Of a stretch of 64,000 nucleotides of DNA, positions 17,214-28,166 are shown in pieces. The DNA comes from an uncultured Oscillospiraceae bacterium. Its GTDB lineage: Bacteria; Bacillota; Clostridia; Oscillospirales; Oscillospiraceae. The position numbers and the translations under genes are program-made. Numbering within the stretch: position 1 is the first letter of the stretch; every line of letters starts with the position of its first letter. The stretch is from the NCBI GenBank assembly GCA_934589675.1, contig CAKTOF010000009.1, positions 1-64,000 on the forward strand, given 5' to 3'. The notes under the pieces were generated by a model, which searched no databases, was not told the DNA's origin, and was given only the letters and a program-made list of their open reading frames with translations.

Positions 17214-17222
17214 GAAGGATCC

Positions 17223-18515
17223 TCAGTGCGTGGTGCGGTTGACATACTCCGCGCGCAGCTTCGAGTAGACGATGTGCTGGCCGGAGTAGAGGCTGTAATA
17301 CCCCGAGAGCAGGTAGCTCACCGCGCACACGAGCGCGAACACGAGGATGCTCCCGCCGCCGAACAGCTCGACGGACAGCGCGAGCGAAGCCAGCGGGCAG
17401 TTCACAACGGCGCAGAACATGCCCACCAGCCCCAGCGCCGCGGCAAAGCCGGGGTCGAGCCCCAGAAGGCCGCCGAACGCGCAGCCGAACGTCGCGCCGA
17501 CGAAGAACGTCGGGACGATCTCGCCGCCCTTGAAGCCCGCGCCGATCGTGAGCGCGGTAAAGACGATCTTGAGCGCGAAGGCGTACCACTTCGCGCTCCC
17601 GCCCTCGACGGCGCGCGCGATGACGTCCGCGCCCGCGCCGTTATAGTCCCGCGTGCCGAGCAGCAGCGTGAGCAGCACGATGACGGCGCCGCCGACGGCC
17701 GCGCGGACGTAGGGATTTTTCAGGAACCGGCGATAGAGCCGCCCCGCGCCGTGCAGGCACGAGACGAACACGATCGACACGAGCGCGCACCCGGCCGCGA
17801 GCGCGGCGGCGCGCAGCAGCACGTCCCACGACGCGCCCTGCATCAGCCCGACGGAAAACGCCGTCGGCGCGATGTGAAAGACCCCGTTCGCGATGAGCGC
17901 CGCCGTCGCCGAGGCGACGACGCACGGCAGAAACGCCGCGTAGTACACCACGCCGACCGAGATGACCTCCATGCTGAACACGGCCGCCGTGACGGGCGTG
18001 CCGAACAGCGCGGCGAACAGCGCGCTCATGCCGGCCATCGTGATGATGTGCAGGTCCTTTTCATCGAGCCGGAACAGGCGGCCGAGCGCCGTGCCGAGGC
18101 TGCCGCCGATCTGGAGCGCCGCGCCCTCGCGGCCGGCCGAGCCGCCGCACAGGTGCGTCAGGACGGTGCCGGTGAAGATGAGCGGCGTCATGTTGAGCGG
18201 GATGTTGTTTTCCGCGCGGATGGAGTTGAGCACGAGGTTCGTGCCCTCGTCGTTTTTGACGCCGCACAGGCGGTAGAGCGCGACGATGACGATTCCCGCG
18301 GCGGGCAGCAGGTATACTAGCCACCCGCTACCGCCGCGAAGCTCGGTCGCCCAGCCGATGCAGTAATAAAACGCCGAGCCGATGAGGCCGCACACGAGGC
18401 CTAAAACGAGCGCGCAGACGAGCCATTTGCCGAGCGTGAACGCGTACAGCCCGCCCGTGCGCGCGCGCTCCTGCGCGGCCTCGCGCACGCGGCGGCCGCG
18501 GGGTTTGCTTTCCAT
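17223..18515 (-). CDS. Voltage-gated chloride channel family (ClC) protein
   Basis: A 430-residue membrane protein with the ClC anion-binding signature GSAGREGAALQIG (near residue 130; the Glu is the gating glutamate, with Ala in place of the usual Pro). It also has GMSALFAALFGTPVTAAVFSMEV and GFKGGEIVPTFFVGATFG, the second pore loop. No CBS domains. It may be a fluoride or chloride transporter of the prokaryotic ClC group; the ion cannot be assigned from sequence. First gene of a likely two-gene unit with the MATE gene. Confidence 0.92.
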   Translation of the reverse strand: MESKPRGRRVREAAQERARTGGLYAFTLGKWLVCALVLGLVCGLIGSAFYYCIGWATELRGGSGWLVYLLPAAGIVIVALYRLCGVKNDEGTNLVLNSIRAENNIPLNMTPLIFTGTVLTHLCGGSAGREGAALQIGGSLGTALGRLFRLDEKDLHIITMAGMSALFAALFGTPVTAAVFSMEVISVGVVYYAAFLPCVVASATAALIANGVFHIAPTAFSVGLMQGASWDVLLRAAALAAGCALVSIVFVSCLHGAGRLYRRFLKNPYVRAAVGGAVIVLLTLLLGTRDYNGAGADVIARAVEGGSAKWYAFALKIVFTALTIGAGFKGGEIVPTFFVGATFGCAFGGLLGLDPGFAAALGLVGMFCAVVNCPLASLALSVELFGGGSILVFALVCAVSYLLSGYYSLYSGQHIVYSKLRAEYVNRTTH

Positions 18516-18546
18516 GAAAATGCCTTCTCTCTTTTCCGGGCGGCCG

Positions 18547-19251
18547 TCAGTTGATGACGAAGCCGCCGTTGATGCTCAGGATGTTGCCGGTGATGAACGA
18601 CGCCTCCGGCGAGGCGAGGTAGACCATGGCCTGCGCGATCTCCTCCGGCGTGCCGAGCCGGCCGAGCGGCGTCTCGTCCGCGAGCTGCGCAAGCTCCTCC
18701 TCGGAAAACGGCGAGAGCATCTGCGTGCGCACGACGCCCGGCGCGATGCAGTTGCAGCGGATGCCCGACGGAGCAAGCTCCTTGGCAAGCGACTTGGTGA
18801 GCGCGATGACCGCGCCCTTCGTCGAGGCGTACGTCGTCTCGCACGACGCGCCGACGAGGCCCCACATGCTCGACGTGTTCAGAATGACGCCGTCGTGCTT
18901 GGCGAGGAAATACGGCAGGCTCGCGCGCACCGTGTGGTAGATGCCCTTGACGTTCACGGCGAACAGCCGGTCCCACACGTCGGGGTCGATGTCCGAGATG
19001 AGGCCGTAGTGCGCGATGCCGGCGTTGTTGATGAGCACGTCGACGTCCGGGATGCGCGAGAAGGCGGCGTTGACCGCCTGCTCGCTGGCCACGTCCGCGC
19101 ACAGCGGCACGGCGCCCGTCTCGCGGGCGAGCGCGTCCGCGGCCTCGTGGTTTTTCTCATACAGGAAAAAGACCTTGTCCCCGCGCGCGCGGAACGCGCG
19201 GACGGCCGCCGCGCCGATGCCGCGCGCGCCGCCGGTGATGACAACATTCAT
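18547..19251 (-). CDS. SDR family oxidoreductase (FabG-like)
   Basis: A 234-residue classical short-chain dehydrogenase. It has the NAD(P)-binding TGGARGIG (residues 6-13), NNAG in strand 4, the catalytic Ser in NTSSMWG, the YASTK pair (Tyr and Lys), and IAPGVVRTQM. This is typical of 3-oxoacyl-ACP reductase-like enzymes, but the genomic context is not fatty-acid synthesis, so the substrate is open. AGGAGAAATCGCTGC precedes the ATG. It is co-directional with the ClC gene, about 30 bases apart. Confidence 0.92.
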   Translation of the reverse strand: MNVVITGGARGIGAAAVRAFRARGDKVFFLYEKNHEAADALARETGAVPLCADVASEQAVNAAFSRIPDVDVLINNAGIAHYGLISDIDPDVWDRLFAVNVKGIYHTVRASLPYFLAKHDGVILNTSSMWGLVGASCETTYASTKGAVIALTKSLAKELAPSGIRCNCIAPGVVRTQMLSPFSEEELAQLADETPLGRLGTPEEIAQAMVYLASPEASFITGNILSINGGFVIN

Positions 19252-19304
19252 GCAGCGATTTCTCCTTTGCAGCTGTTTCTTCTATGGGTATGATACAGAG
19301 AAAA

Positions 19305-19333
19305 GGCCCTTTCCGCAAGAAGCGGAAAGGGCT
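19305..19333 (-). terminator. Terminator of the yabP-yabR unit
   Basis: GCCCTTTCCGC (19306-19316) pairs with GCGGAAAGGGC (19322-19332), with TTTTCTCTG on the minus strand after it. Lies after the S1-domain gene. Confidence 0.85.
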
Positions 19334-19344
19334 CGTTTCAAAAA

Positions 19345-19821
19345 TTATTTCCGGCGCGAGCGCGGGCGGCGCTCGGAATACTGCCGGGAGGAGGCGAGCT
19401 TGCTGTCGGAGTCGGCCATAAAGCGCTTGAGCTTGGCCTCAAAGTCCTGCGGCTCGGGCGCGGCGGGGCGCGGCGCGGCCGGACGCGGGCCGGGATTGCC
19501 GCCCTGGCGGGGTGCGCCGCCGTTTCCGCGCGGAGCGCCGCCCTGACGGGGCGCGCCGGTATTGCTGCGCGGCGGACGCGGCGCGGGCGGGAGCGCCTTT
19601 TTGATGGAAAGGCCGATCTTGCCGGCGGGGTCGACGCTGAGCACCTTGACCTTGACAGCCTGCCCCTCCTGCAAGAATTCGTGGATGTCGTTGACGTAGG
19701 TGTTGGCGACCTCCGAGATGTGGACCATCCCGGTCTTGCCGCCTGGCAGCGCGATGAACGCGCCAAAATTGGTGATCGATTTGACCGTGCCCTCGATCAC
19801 AGAACCGATTTCAAACTCCAT
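19345..19821 (-). CDS. yabR: S1 RNA-binding domain protein (YabR/GSP13-like)
   Basis: Residues 1-75 form one S1 domain (GSVIEGTVKSITNFGAFIAL, GMVHISEVA, VKVKVLSVD-GKIGLSIKK). The middle (about 80-125) is rich in Pro, Gly and Arg with repeated GAPRQGG blocks and is probably disordered. The C-terminus has a short charged DFEAKLKRFM helix. The S1 domain and position after divIC match YabR of spore formers. Likely binds RNA or ribosomes; the precise role is unknown. Confidence 0.9.
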   Translation of the reverse strand: MEFEIGSVIEGTVKSITNFGAFIALPGGKTGMVHISEVANTYVNDIHEFLQEGQAVKVKVLSVDPAGKIGLSIKKALPPAPRPPRSNTGAPRQGGAPRGNGGAPRQGGNPGPRPAAPRPAAPEPQDFEAKLKRFMADSDSKLASSRQYSERRPRSRRK

Positions 19822-19865
19822 GTGCCGACGGAAGTCCTCCTTATGGTATAAAAGATGCGACGATG

Positions 19866-20144
19866 TTAATTCCCGACGTCATAGAAGACGATTTCGCCCT
19901 CTGTGACGAGACCGAGCTTGCTGCGGGCGATGTCCTGCACGCCCTGGGCGGTGTTGGCCGCCTCGATCGCGTCGGACAGGCGCTCGTTTTCCTGCCGGCA
20001 GGCCGTGATCTCGGCCTGAAGCGCGTCCTTCTGACTGCGCTTGTCCGCGATCTGCGACTGGAGCGTCACCAGCGTAACGGTAGCATACACCGCCAGAGCC
20101 AGAATGACGAGCTTCGTGATCAGTGATGAGCGGCCGAACTTCAC
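19866..20144 (-). CDS. divIC: Septum formation initiator DivIC/FtsB-like
   Basis: A 92-residue bitopic protein: short basic N-terminus, one membrane helix (LITKLVILALAVYATVTLV, about 8-26), then a coiled coil (residues 27-65) with LQAEITACRQENERL, and a C-terminal GVQDIARSKLGLVTEGEIVF that matches the DivIC/FtsB family. It acts with FtsL and DivIB at the division septum. A promoter-like TTGCTT/TATGAT pair (16 bp) lies about 40 bases upstream, inside the yabQ frame. Confidence 0.92.
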   Translation of the reverse strand: MKFGRSSLITKLVILALAVYATVTLVTLQSQIADKRSQKDALQAEITACRQENERLSDAIEAANTAQGVQDIARSKLGLVTEGEIVFYDVGN

Positions 20145-20595
20145 GCGCTTTCCCTCCTGACGGCAGATGCGCTCTGCCCCATGATGCGATACTTTGGACT
20201 ATCATATCAAATTTTTTGTAAAAAGCAAAGAGTTTTTTTGTTTTTCCGGCGAGCCGTCTCATTCCGGCCCGAACAGGGGCGAAAATGCGCGAAATCAGCC
20301 CGAACGCCGCGCCGGACGCGCGCAGGAACGGCCCGCTCGCCGATAAAAACCAGAACGCCGCGCCGAGAGCCGTCCCCGCACCCATAAAGATCCGGAACTG
20401 CCCGCGCCCGACGTAGAGCGCCTCGAGCAGCAAAAACGCGAGCGCCGACGTGAAAAACAGCAGATCGAGCGGCACGCGCAGCCACCGCGCCTGCCGCCGC
20501 AGCGCGCGCAGCACGTCATACCACAGCGCAAGCGCCGCGCCGCACGCCGCGGCGAGCGCAAACTGCGCCGACTGCATCGCAACGGGCTGCTCCAT
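19879..20595 (-). CDS. yabQ: Spore cortex biosynthesis protein YabQ, C-terminus uncertain
   Basis: The first part (about 140 residues) is YabQ: hydrophobic helices FALAAACGAALALWYDVLRA and LRVPLDLLFFTSALAFLLLE, and two more, ending in the basic GKTKKLFAFYKKF. YabQ is needed for spore cortex assembly in the forespore outer membrane. The open frame then runs on over 266 bases of divIC in another frame, which no YabQ should do. A one-base shift in the A-rich tract near 20,220-20,245 would give a natural stop. Either an extra tail, a frameshift or a base error is involved. Its ATG shares one base with the yabP stop. Confidence 0.75.
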   Translation of the reverse strand: MEQPVAMQSAQFALAAACGAALALWYDVLRALRRQARWLRVPLDLLFFTSALAFLLLEALYVGRGQFRIFMGAGTALGAAFWFLSASGPFLRASGAAFGLISRIFAPVRAGMRRLAGKTKKLFAFYKKFDMIVQSIASWGRAHLPSGGKAREVRPLITDHEARHSGSGGVCYRYAGDAPVADRGQAQSEGRASGRDHGLPAGKRAPVRRDRGGQHRPGRAGHRPQQARSRHRGRNRLL

Positions 20596-20879
20596 CAGCG
20601 GAACAGCCGCGCGAAAAACCCGCCGGCCGGCGCGTCGTCCTCGAACACGAGCGAGTCGATCCGCCCGTCGACGCTCGCCCTGCCGCCCTCGGGCGAGAGC
20701 ATCCCCAGATGCAGCCCCTCGCCGCGCACGACGAGCGTGCCGAGCTCCGTTCTGAGCACGACGGTCTGCTCGTCAAAGCTCTCCACGTCCGCCACGCCCG
20801 TGAGCGCGAGCGCGCCGCGGCCGGTCAGCTCGATGCGCTGCCCGTCCGCGCCGGTTTTATCTTCAAATGCGTAGGCCAT
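20595..20879 (-). CDS. yabP: Sporulation protein YabP
   Basis: A 94-residue beta-rich protein with the YabP/YqfC family pattern RIELTGRGALALTGVADVES-FDEQTVVLRTELGTLVVRGEGL. It acts in the mother cell during spore cortex formation. First gene of the yabP-yabQ-divIC-yabR order known from Bacillus and Clostridia; translationally coupled to yabQ by TGATG. Confidence 0.92.
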   Translation of the reverse strand: MAYAFEDKTGADGQRIELTGRGALALTGVADVESFDEQTVVLRTELGTLVVRGEGLHLGMLSPEGGRASVDGRIDSLVFEDDAPAGGFFARLFR

Positions 20880-21022
20880 GCCGTCCCCTCCTCCGCGCCG
20901 CCTGTGCCGGCCGCTGCGTCCGCTTTATTTATATGGCGCGCGCGGCCGCCGTATGCCCCCGGATTTGCCGGCCGGGCGGCCAATGTTCACAAAATATTCT
21001 TTTCTTCCCCCGCCGCGTGTGA

Positions 21023-21028
21023 TATAAT
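21023..21028 (+). promoter_or_regulatory. Likely -10 box of secA
   Basis: TATAAT in the context TGTGATATAATTT about 70 bases before the secA start. The -35 (TTTTCT at 17 bp) is weak. Confidence 0.45.
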
Positions 21029-21098
21029 TTATTTTCAATGAGTATAATCTTCTCCGCCGCGGGCGGAATTACAAGATACCGGAAAGGTGATCACCGAA

Positions 21099-23849
<2,751 letters not shown>

Positions 23850-23893
23850 GGGGCGCCTGATTCGCAGCCGGTTGCCAGTGCCGCGCCCCAATG

Positions 23894-24042
23894 CCTCCCC
23901 TGTGCAAGGGGAGGTGGCTCGCCGCAAGGCGAGTCGGAGGGGTTGGCGGCTCGCGGCTGCATATTTCGGACGCGCACTGCGGGCTTTCAAGCTCCAACCC
24001 CTCAGTCAGCTTCGCTGACAGCTCCCCTTGCACAGGGGAGCT
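23894..24042. repeat. Palindromic repeat, left flank of the DUF559 gene
   Basis: The outer arms CTCCCCTGTGCAAGGGGAG and CTCCCCTTGCACAGGGGAG are each palindromic and face each other. Inner units are TCGCCGCAAGGCGAGTCGGA and CAGTCAGCTTCGCTGACAG. Nearly identical to 24499-24646, in the same orientation. Confidence 0.85.
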
Positions 24043-24122
24043 ATGGCGCACGCCGCAATCGGCGCATTGTTCTTTTGGGGCATGTGCCGTGATTGATGCG
24101 TGCAGGAACGGAGGAGGCGGGT

Positions 24123-24479
24123 ATGAACAAGCACAATCCGGAGCTCACCTCCAACGCGAAAGCGCTGCGGAAGGCCATGACAAAGGAAGAAAACCGGCTG
24201 TGGTATCAGTTTCTGCGCGGCTATCCCGTCCGGTTTTACCGGCAGAAAGTGCTCGGCCGCTGCATCGTCGATTTTTACTGTGCAAAGGCCAGGCTCGTCG
24301 TAGAATTGGACGGATCGCAGCATTTTGAGGCGGACGGGCGCTCCCGCGACGCCGCTCGGGACGAGTTTTTGCGCGAGTACGATCTGGCTGTTCTGCGGTT
24401 TCCAAACAACGACGTCAACGAGCGCTTCCGCGCTGTCTGTGAGGCCATTGATTTGGCTGTCAAAGAACGAATCAGCTAA
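24123..24479 (+). CDS. DUF559 (Vsr-like) endonuclease domain protein
   Basis: This 118-residue protein has the DUF559 pattern: ARALRK-like helix with MTKEENRLWYQFLRG, then YRFxRQ-type GYPVRFYRQKVLGRCIVDFYC, LVVELDGSQHF and LREYDLAVLRFPNNDV. The acidic Asp of IVDFYC and the Glu-Asp of VELDGSQH fit a PD-(D/E)XK/Vsr-like nuclease core. Target unknown. The ATG follows GGAGGAGGCGGGT. It is a single gene placed exactly between two direct copies of a 150-bp palindromic repeat. Confidence 0.85.
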   Translation: MNKHNPELTSNAKALRKAMTKEENRLWYQFLRGYPVRFYRQKVLGRCIVDFYCAKARLVVELDGSQHFEADGRSRDAARDEFLREYDLAVLRFPNNDVNERFRAVCEAIDLAVKERIS

Positions 24480-24498
24480 GACACGCGCCGCGCCAATA

Positions 24499-24646
24499 CC
24501 TCCCCTGTGCAAGGGGAGGTGGCTCGCCGAAGGCGAGACGGAGGGGTTGGCGGCTCGCGGTTTGGATTTACGGACGCGCACTGCGAGCTTCCCGGCTCCA
24601 ACCCCTCAGTCGGCTTCGCCGACAGCTCCCCTTGCACAGGGGAGCT
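24499..24646. repeat. Palindromic repeat, right flank of the DUF559 gene
   Basis: Same arms and inner units as 23894-24042 with about 90% identity by eye, including the shared GACGCGCACTGCG segment. Directly repeated across the endonuclease gene. Confidence 0.85.
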
Positions 24647-24712
24647 ATGGCGCGGCGCGCAGTCGGCGCACGCTGCTGATTACTCCACATCTCAAATTCA
24701 AAGGAGCCCATC

Positions 24713-25540
24713 ATGGCATTTCACACCGTCCGGCTCGGAGAGCTGGAATATCTGACGGCCGACGTCCTCGCGGGCAGCCGGCACTGCTTTTCCACGCGGC
24801 GAGGCGGCGTGTCCGCCGGCGAGCTTTCCGCCCTGAACCTCGGCACGCACCGGGGCGACGCGCCGGAAAACGTCCGGGAGAACTACGCCATTTTAGGCGC
24901 GGCCGTCGGCTTTGCGCCGGAGGACACCGTGTTCACAAAGCAGATCCACACGGACACGGTGCTGCGCGTCGGTCGGGCAGACCGCGGCACGGGGCTCTTC
25001 CGCGAGCAGCAGACGCCGTGCGACGCGCTCATCACCGACGAGCCGGGCGTCGCGCTGTGCTGCTTCTCGGCCGACTGCGTGCCCATTTTGCTCTACGACC
25101 CCGTGCGGCGGGCGGCCGCGGCTGTCCATTCCGGCTGGCGCGGGACGGCGCTGGGCATCGTGGAAAAGGCCGCCGCGGCCATGCGCGCAGAGTTCGGCTG
25201 CAAGATGGAAAACCTGCGCGCGGCCATCGGGCCGTGCATTTCAGAATGCTGCTTCGAGACGGACGCGGACGTGCCGGAGGCCATGACCGCCGCGCTGGGC
25301 AGCGCGGCCGCGCCCGCCATCGCGAAACGCGGCGAAAAATACCATGTGGATCTGAAGCTTATCAACCGCATCCGGCTTACGCGCGCCGGCGTCCTGCCGG
25401 AGCACATCGACGTCTCGGACGCCTGCACGGCCTGCGCGCCGGATCGGTTCTGGTCGCACCGGCGCGTCGGCTCTGCGCGCGGCTCGCTGGCCGGGATCAT
25501 CGCCATCCCGGCAGACTCGGAAGGGAGGACGCCCGCTTGA
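24713..25540 (+). CDS. pgeF: Peptidoglycan editing factor PgeF (multicopper-type YfiH family)
   Basis: A 275-residue protein of the DUF152/YfiH family, which removes misincorporated amino acids from peptidoglycan precursors and has purine nucleoside phosphorylase relatives. Conserved blocks: FSTRRGGVSAGELSALNLG, KQIHTD (His), FSADCVPILLYD (Cys), AAVHSGWRGT (His) and IGPCISECCFE. These zinc ligands are all present. Stop codon overlaps the TTG start of the next gene. Confidence 0.92.
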   Translation: MAFHTVRLGELEYLTADVLAGSRHCFSTRRGGVSAGELSALNLGTHRGDAPENVRENYAILGAAVGFAPEDTVFTKQIHTDTVLRVGRADRGTGLFREQQTPCDALITDEPGVALCCFSADCVPILLYDPVRRAAAAVHSGWRGTALGIVEKAAAAMRAEFGCKMENLRAAIGPCISECCFETDADVPEAMTAALGSAAAPAIAKRGEKYHVDLKLINRIRLTRAGVLPEHIDVSDACTACAPDRFWSHRRVGSARGSLAGIIAIPADSEGRTPA

Positions 25541-27039
25541 ACATCCGCTCGCTGCTCGCGGGTCTGCTCGCGATCGCTTTGCTGCTCGGCGGCTGCGCCG
25601 CGCAGGTGGAATCCAGGGCAGACACGCCGGACGCGCCCGCCGGGGCGCAGGATGCCGCCGCGCCCGAGCAGACGGCGCCCGACGCGCAGCCCGACGCGGC
25701 CGCCTATGCCATGCCGTACTCCGCGTCCGACGGCTGGGATCCCTATTCCTGCCGCAGCCGCGAAAACCGCGCGCTGTTTTCGCTTTTGTACGAGGGACTT
25801 TTCGAGGTCACGCCGGAGTTTGACTTTTCGGGCGTGCTCTGCTCGGACTATCGCGTCTCGGACGATGAAAAGACGTGGACGTTCACGGTCGACCCCGGCG
25901 CGCGCTTTTCCGACGGGACGCCCTTGAGCGCGGCGAGCGTCGTGGCCGCGTATGACGCGGCGCGCGCGTCGGATCTGTACAAAAGCCGCTTTTCGCACAT
26001 TTTAAGCTACGAGGCGACGGACACGCGCACGCTGACCGTGACGCTGGACGCCGCGCACGGGTCGCTGCCGCTGCTGCTCGACATCCCGGTCGTGAAAACC
26101 TCCGCCGGGCGCGCCGTCGGCAGCGGGCCGTACGTCCTGCGCGGCCAGACGCTCACCGCCTCGGCGGACTGGTGGGCGGGCGGCGATCCGCCGCTCGGCG
26201 GCGCGGACATCGCGCTTGTCGCGGCCGAGTCTGAGTCGGCCGTGCGCGACGCGTTCGAGCTGCGGCAGATCACGCTCGTCTCGACCGACCCGACGGCTGG
26301 CTCGGCGTGCGTGTACCACTCGGACTACGAGCTCTGGACAAGCCCGACGAGCGTCATGGTCTACCTCGGCTTCAACCGCAGCGGCGTGTTTTCCGACGCT
26401 GCGCTGCGCGCGGCCGTGACGCAGCTTGTCGACCGCGAGCGCATCGTCACCGAGGACTTCTCCGGCTTCGCCCTCCCGGCCAGCCTGCCGGCCTCGCCGA
26501 TCGCGGCGCAGTATGACCGCGGCCTCGCCGCGCAGTACGCCTACGACCCCGACGCCTTCTCCGCGTCCGTCCCGGACGAGGAGATCACGCTGCTCGTGAG
26601 CAGCGGCGACCCGTGCCGCGTCGCCGCCGCAAAGCGCATCGCGCAGGAGATGGAGCGCGCAGGCTTCACCGTCGCCGTCTCGCCACTCGCGCCGGCTGAC
26701 TATCAAGCGGCGCTGGAAAACGGCGCGTATGACTGCTACCTCGGCCAGATCCGCCTGACGGCGGACTTCGACCTCGCGGCATTTTTCAGCCCGGACGGCG
26801 CGGCCGCCTACGGCATCGGCGGCGCGGAGGCCGCGCTCGTGCGCAACGCGAAAATGCTGGAGAACGCCGGCAACGCCTACGACCTGCACAAGCTCGTCAT
26901 GGACGACGGGCTGCTCTGCCCCGTTCTGTTCAAGAGCGGCGCCATCTACACCGTCCGCGGCATCGTCCCCGACGGCCTGACGGCCGCGCCGTACAACCTC
27001 TTCTACCGCGCCGCGCAGGCGCCCGACGAGCCGGAATAA
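25537..27039 (+). CDS. Oligopeptide-type ABC transporter substrate-binding lipoprotein (family 5)
   Basis: A 500-residue protein starting at TTG 25537, eight bases after GGGAGG, and overlapping the pgeF stop by two bases. Lipoprotein signal LNIRSLLAGLLAIALLLGGC (lipobox LGGC, Cys20), then an acidic Ala/Pro linker, then a family-5 solute-binding domain: NRALFSLLYEGLFEVTP, WTFTVDPGARFSDGTPLSA, YLGFNRSGVFSDAALRAAV, and PVLFKSGAIYTVRG. Permease and ATPase genes are absent nearby, so it is an orphan. Confidence 0.9.
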   Translation: MNIRSLLAGLLAIALLLGGCAAQVESRADTPDAPAGAQDAAAPEQTAPDAQPDAAAYAMPYSASDGWDPYSCRSRENRALFSLLYEGLFEVTPEFDFSGVLCSDYRVSDDEKTWTFTVDPGARFSDGTPLSAASVVAAYDAARASDLYKSRFSHILSYEATDTRTLTVTLDAAHGSLPLLLDIPVVKTSAGRAVGSGPYVLRGQTLTASADWWAGGDPPLGGADIALVAAESESAVRDAFELRQITLVSTDPTAGSACVYHSDYELWTSPTSVMVYLGFNRSGVFSDAALRAAVTQLVDRERIVTEDFSGFALPASLPASPIAAQYDRGLAAQYAYDPDAFSASVPDEEITLLVSSGDPCRVAAAKRIAQEMERAGFTVAVSPLAPADYQAALENGAYDCYLGQIRLTADFDLAAFFSPDGAAAYGIGGAEAALVRNAKMLENAGNAYDLHKLVMDDGLLCPVLFKSGAIYTVRGIVPDGLTAAPYNLFYRAAQAPDEPE

Positions 27040-27047
27040 AAAAATTC

Positions 27048-27079
27048 CCCGCTCCGCCAAAACGGCGGAGCGGGTTTTT
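27048..27079 (+). terminator. Terminator after the binding-protein gene
   Basis: CCCGCTCCGCC (27048-27058) pairs with GGCGGAGCGGG (27064-27074), followed by TTTTT. Confidence 0.95.
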
Positions 27080-27128
27080 CATGCACCGCAGGGCGCAGAG
27101 CAAACGCGTGAGCGCCGCGGAAAAAAAG

Positions 27129-27271
27129 CCTCCCCTGAAAGGGGAGGTGGCACGGCCGGTACGGCCGTGACGGAGAGGTTTTTGCGGCGGCGAATTTCCA
27201 ACGCGCTCTGCTTGGCGGCGGCTTTTCACCCCTCAGTCGGCTCCGCCGACAGCTCCCCTATCAGGGGAGCC
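27129..27271. repeat. Palindromic repeat between binding-protein and nucleotidyltransferase genes
   Basis: Units CTCCCCTGAAAGGGGAG, a GGCACGGCCGGTACGGCCGTG palindrome variant and CAGTCGGCTCCGCCGACAG with CTCCCCTATCAGGGGAG. Same family as at 1, 9.2, 14.1, 23.9 and 24.5 kb. Confidence 0.8.
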
Positions 27272-27329
27272 ATTCGGAAGCCGCGCGGCGGGAATGGGCG
27301 CGCAGCAGACGCGTGAGCGCAGTCGCTGC

Positions 27330-28076
27330 TTACTCCCCGCGCGACCGCAGGTAGCGCTCGGTCATCTCGAGCTGCTCGGGCGTGTTGACGCCGATGATCT
27401 GCTCGCCGAGGTCGGCGGTGTAGATCTCGATCTTCCCGCCGAAGTCGTCGCGGAGGATGGCCGGGACGTCGGTGAGGTAATATTCGTGCTGGGCGTTGTC
27501 GCAGGTGAGGCGATCCAGGGCCGGGACGAGGATTTTTCCCTCGAAGCAGTAGATGCCGACGTTTAATTCGCGGATGGCGCGCTGCTCGTCCGTGCAGTCG
27601 CGCTCTTCGACGACGCGGTCGAACGAGCCGTCTTCCCGGCGCAGGACGCGGCCGTAGGGCAGCGCGACGTCCGACGTGCCGGCCAGCAGCGTACACGATG
27701 CGCCCGAGGCGCGGTGCGCCTGCACAAGGCCGAGGTACGTCTCCTTTTTGAGCAGCGGCATGTCGCCGTAGGCCACGAGGACGGTGCCGTCGAAGCCCGA
27801 AAGATACTCGCGCGCGCAGCGGACGGCGTCGCCCGTGCCCTGCTGCGGCTCCTGCACGGCGTAGCGGCAGCCGGGGAAGGCGGCCGTGACGGCATCGCGC
27901 TGATAGCCGACGACGAGGACGGTGTCCTCGCGCGGGATGAAGTCGATGGCCGAGAGCACATAGTGCAGAAGCGGCCTTCCGCACGCCTGGCGGAGGACCT
28001 TTGCCGTGTGATTCTGCTCGGTCTGGAGCCGCGTGCCCTTGCCCGCCGCCAGAACGACGGCCATGATGTTTTCCAT
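27330..28076 (-). CDS. Sugar-nucleotidyltransferase, GlmU N-domain-like
   Basis: A 248-residue nucleotidyltransferase. LAAGKGTRLQTEQ (nucleotide loop), AKVLRQACGRPLLHYVL, QEPQQGTGDAVR, VAYGDMPLL and ELNVGIYCFEG match the uridylyltransferase domain of GlmU, but the C-terminal left-handed beta-helix acetyltransferase of GlmU (another 200 residues) is missing and the frame ends cleanly. A UDP-GlcNAc pyrophosphorylase-only activity or another sugar substrate is possible. Co-directional with mnmA. Confidence 0.85.
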   Translation of the reverse strand: MENIMAVVLAAGKGTRLQTEQNHTAKVLRQACGRPLLHYVLSAIDFIPREDTVLVVGYQRDAVTAAFPGCRYAVQEPQQGTGDAVRCAREYLSGFDGTVLVAYGDMPLLKKETYLGLVQAHRASGASCTLLAGTSDVALPYGRVLRREDGSFDRVVEERDCTDEQRAIRELNVGIYCFEGKILVPALDRLTCDNAQHEYYLTDVPAILRDDFGGKIEIYTADLGEQIIGVNTPEQLEMTERYLRSRGE

Positions 28077-28166
28077 TTCGTTTCATCCTTTCCGCGCCGC
28101 CCGCGGCGGCATTTCGCGGGCCCGCCCGGCAGCTCCGGACGGGCCCGCATCAAGGTGTTATGCGTG

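Noticed and set aside
23850..24122. Release-factor gene prfB after secA, as in many Firmicutes
   Set aside because: The gap contains only repeat elements; no release-factor motif is present here.
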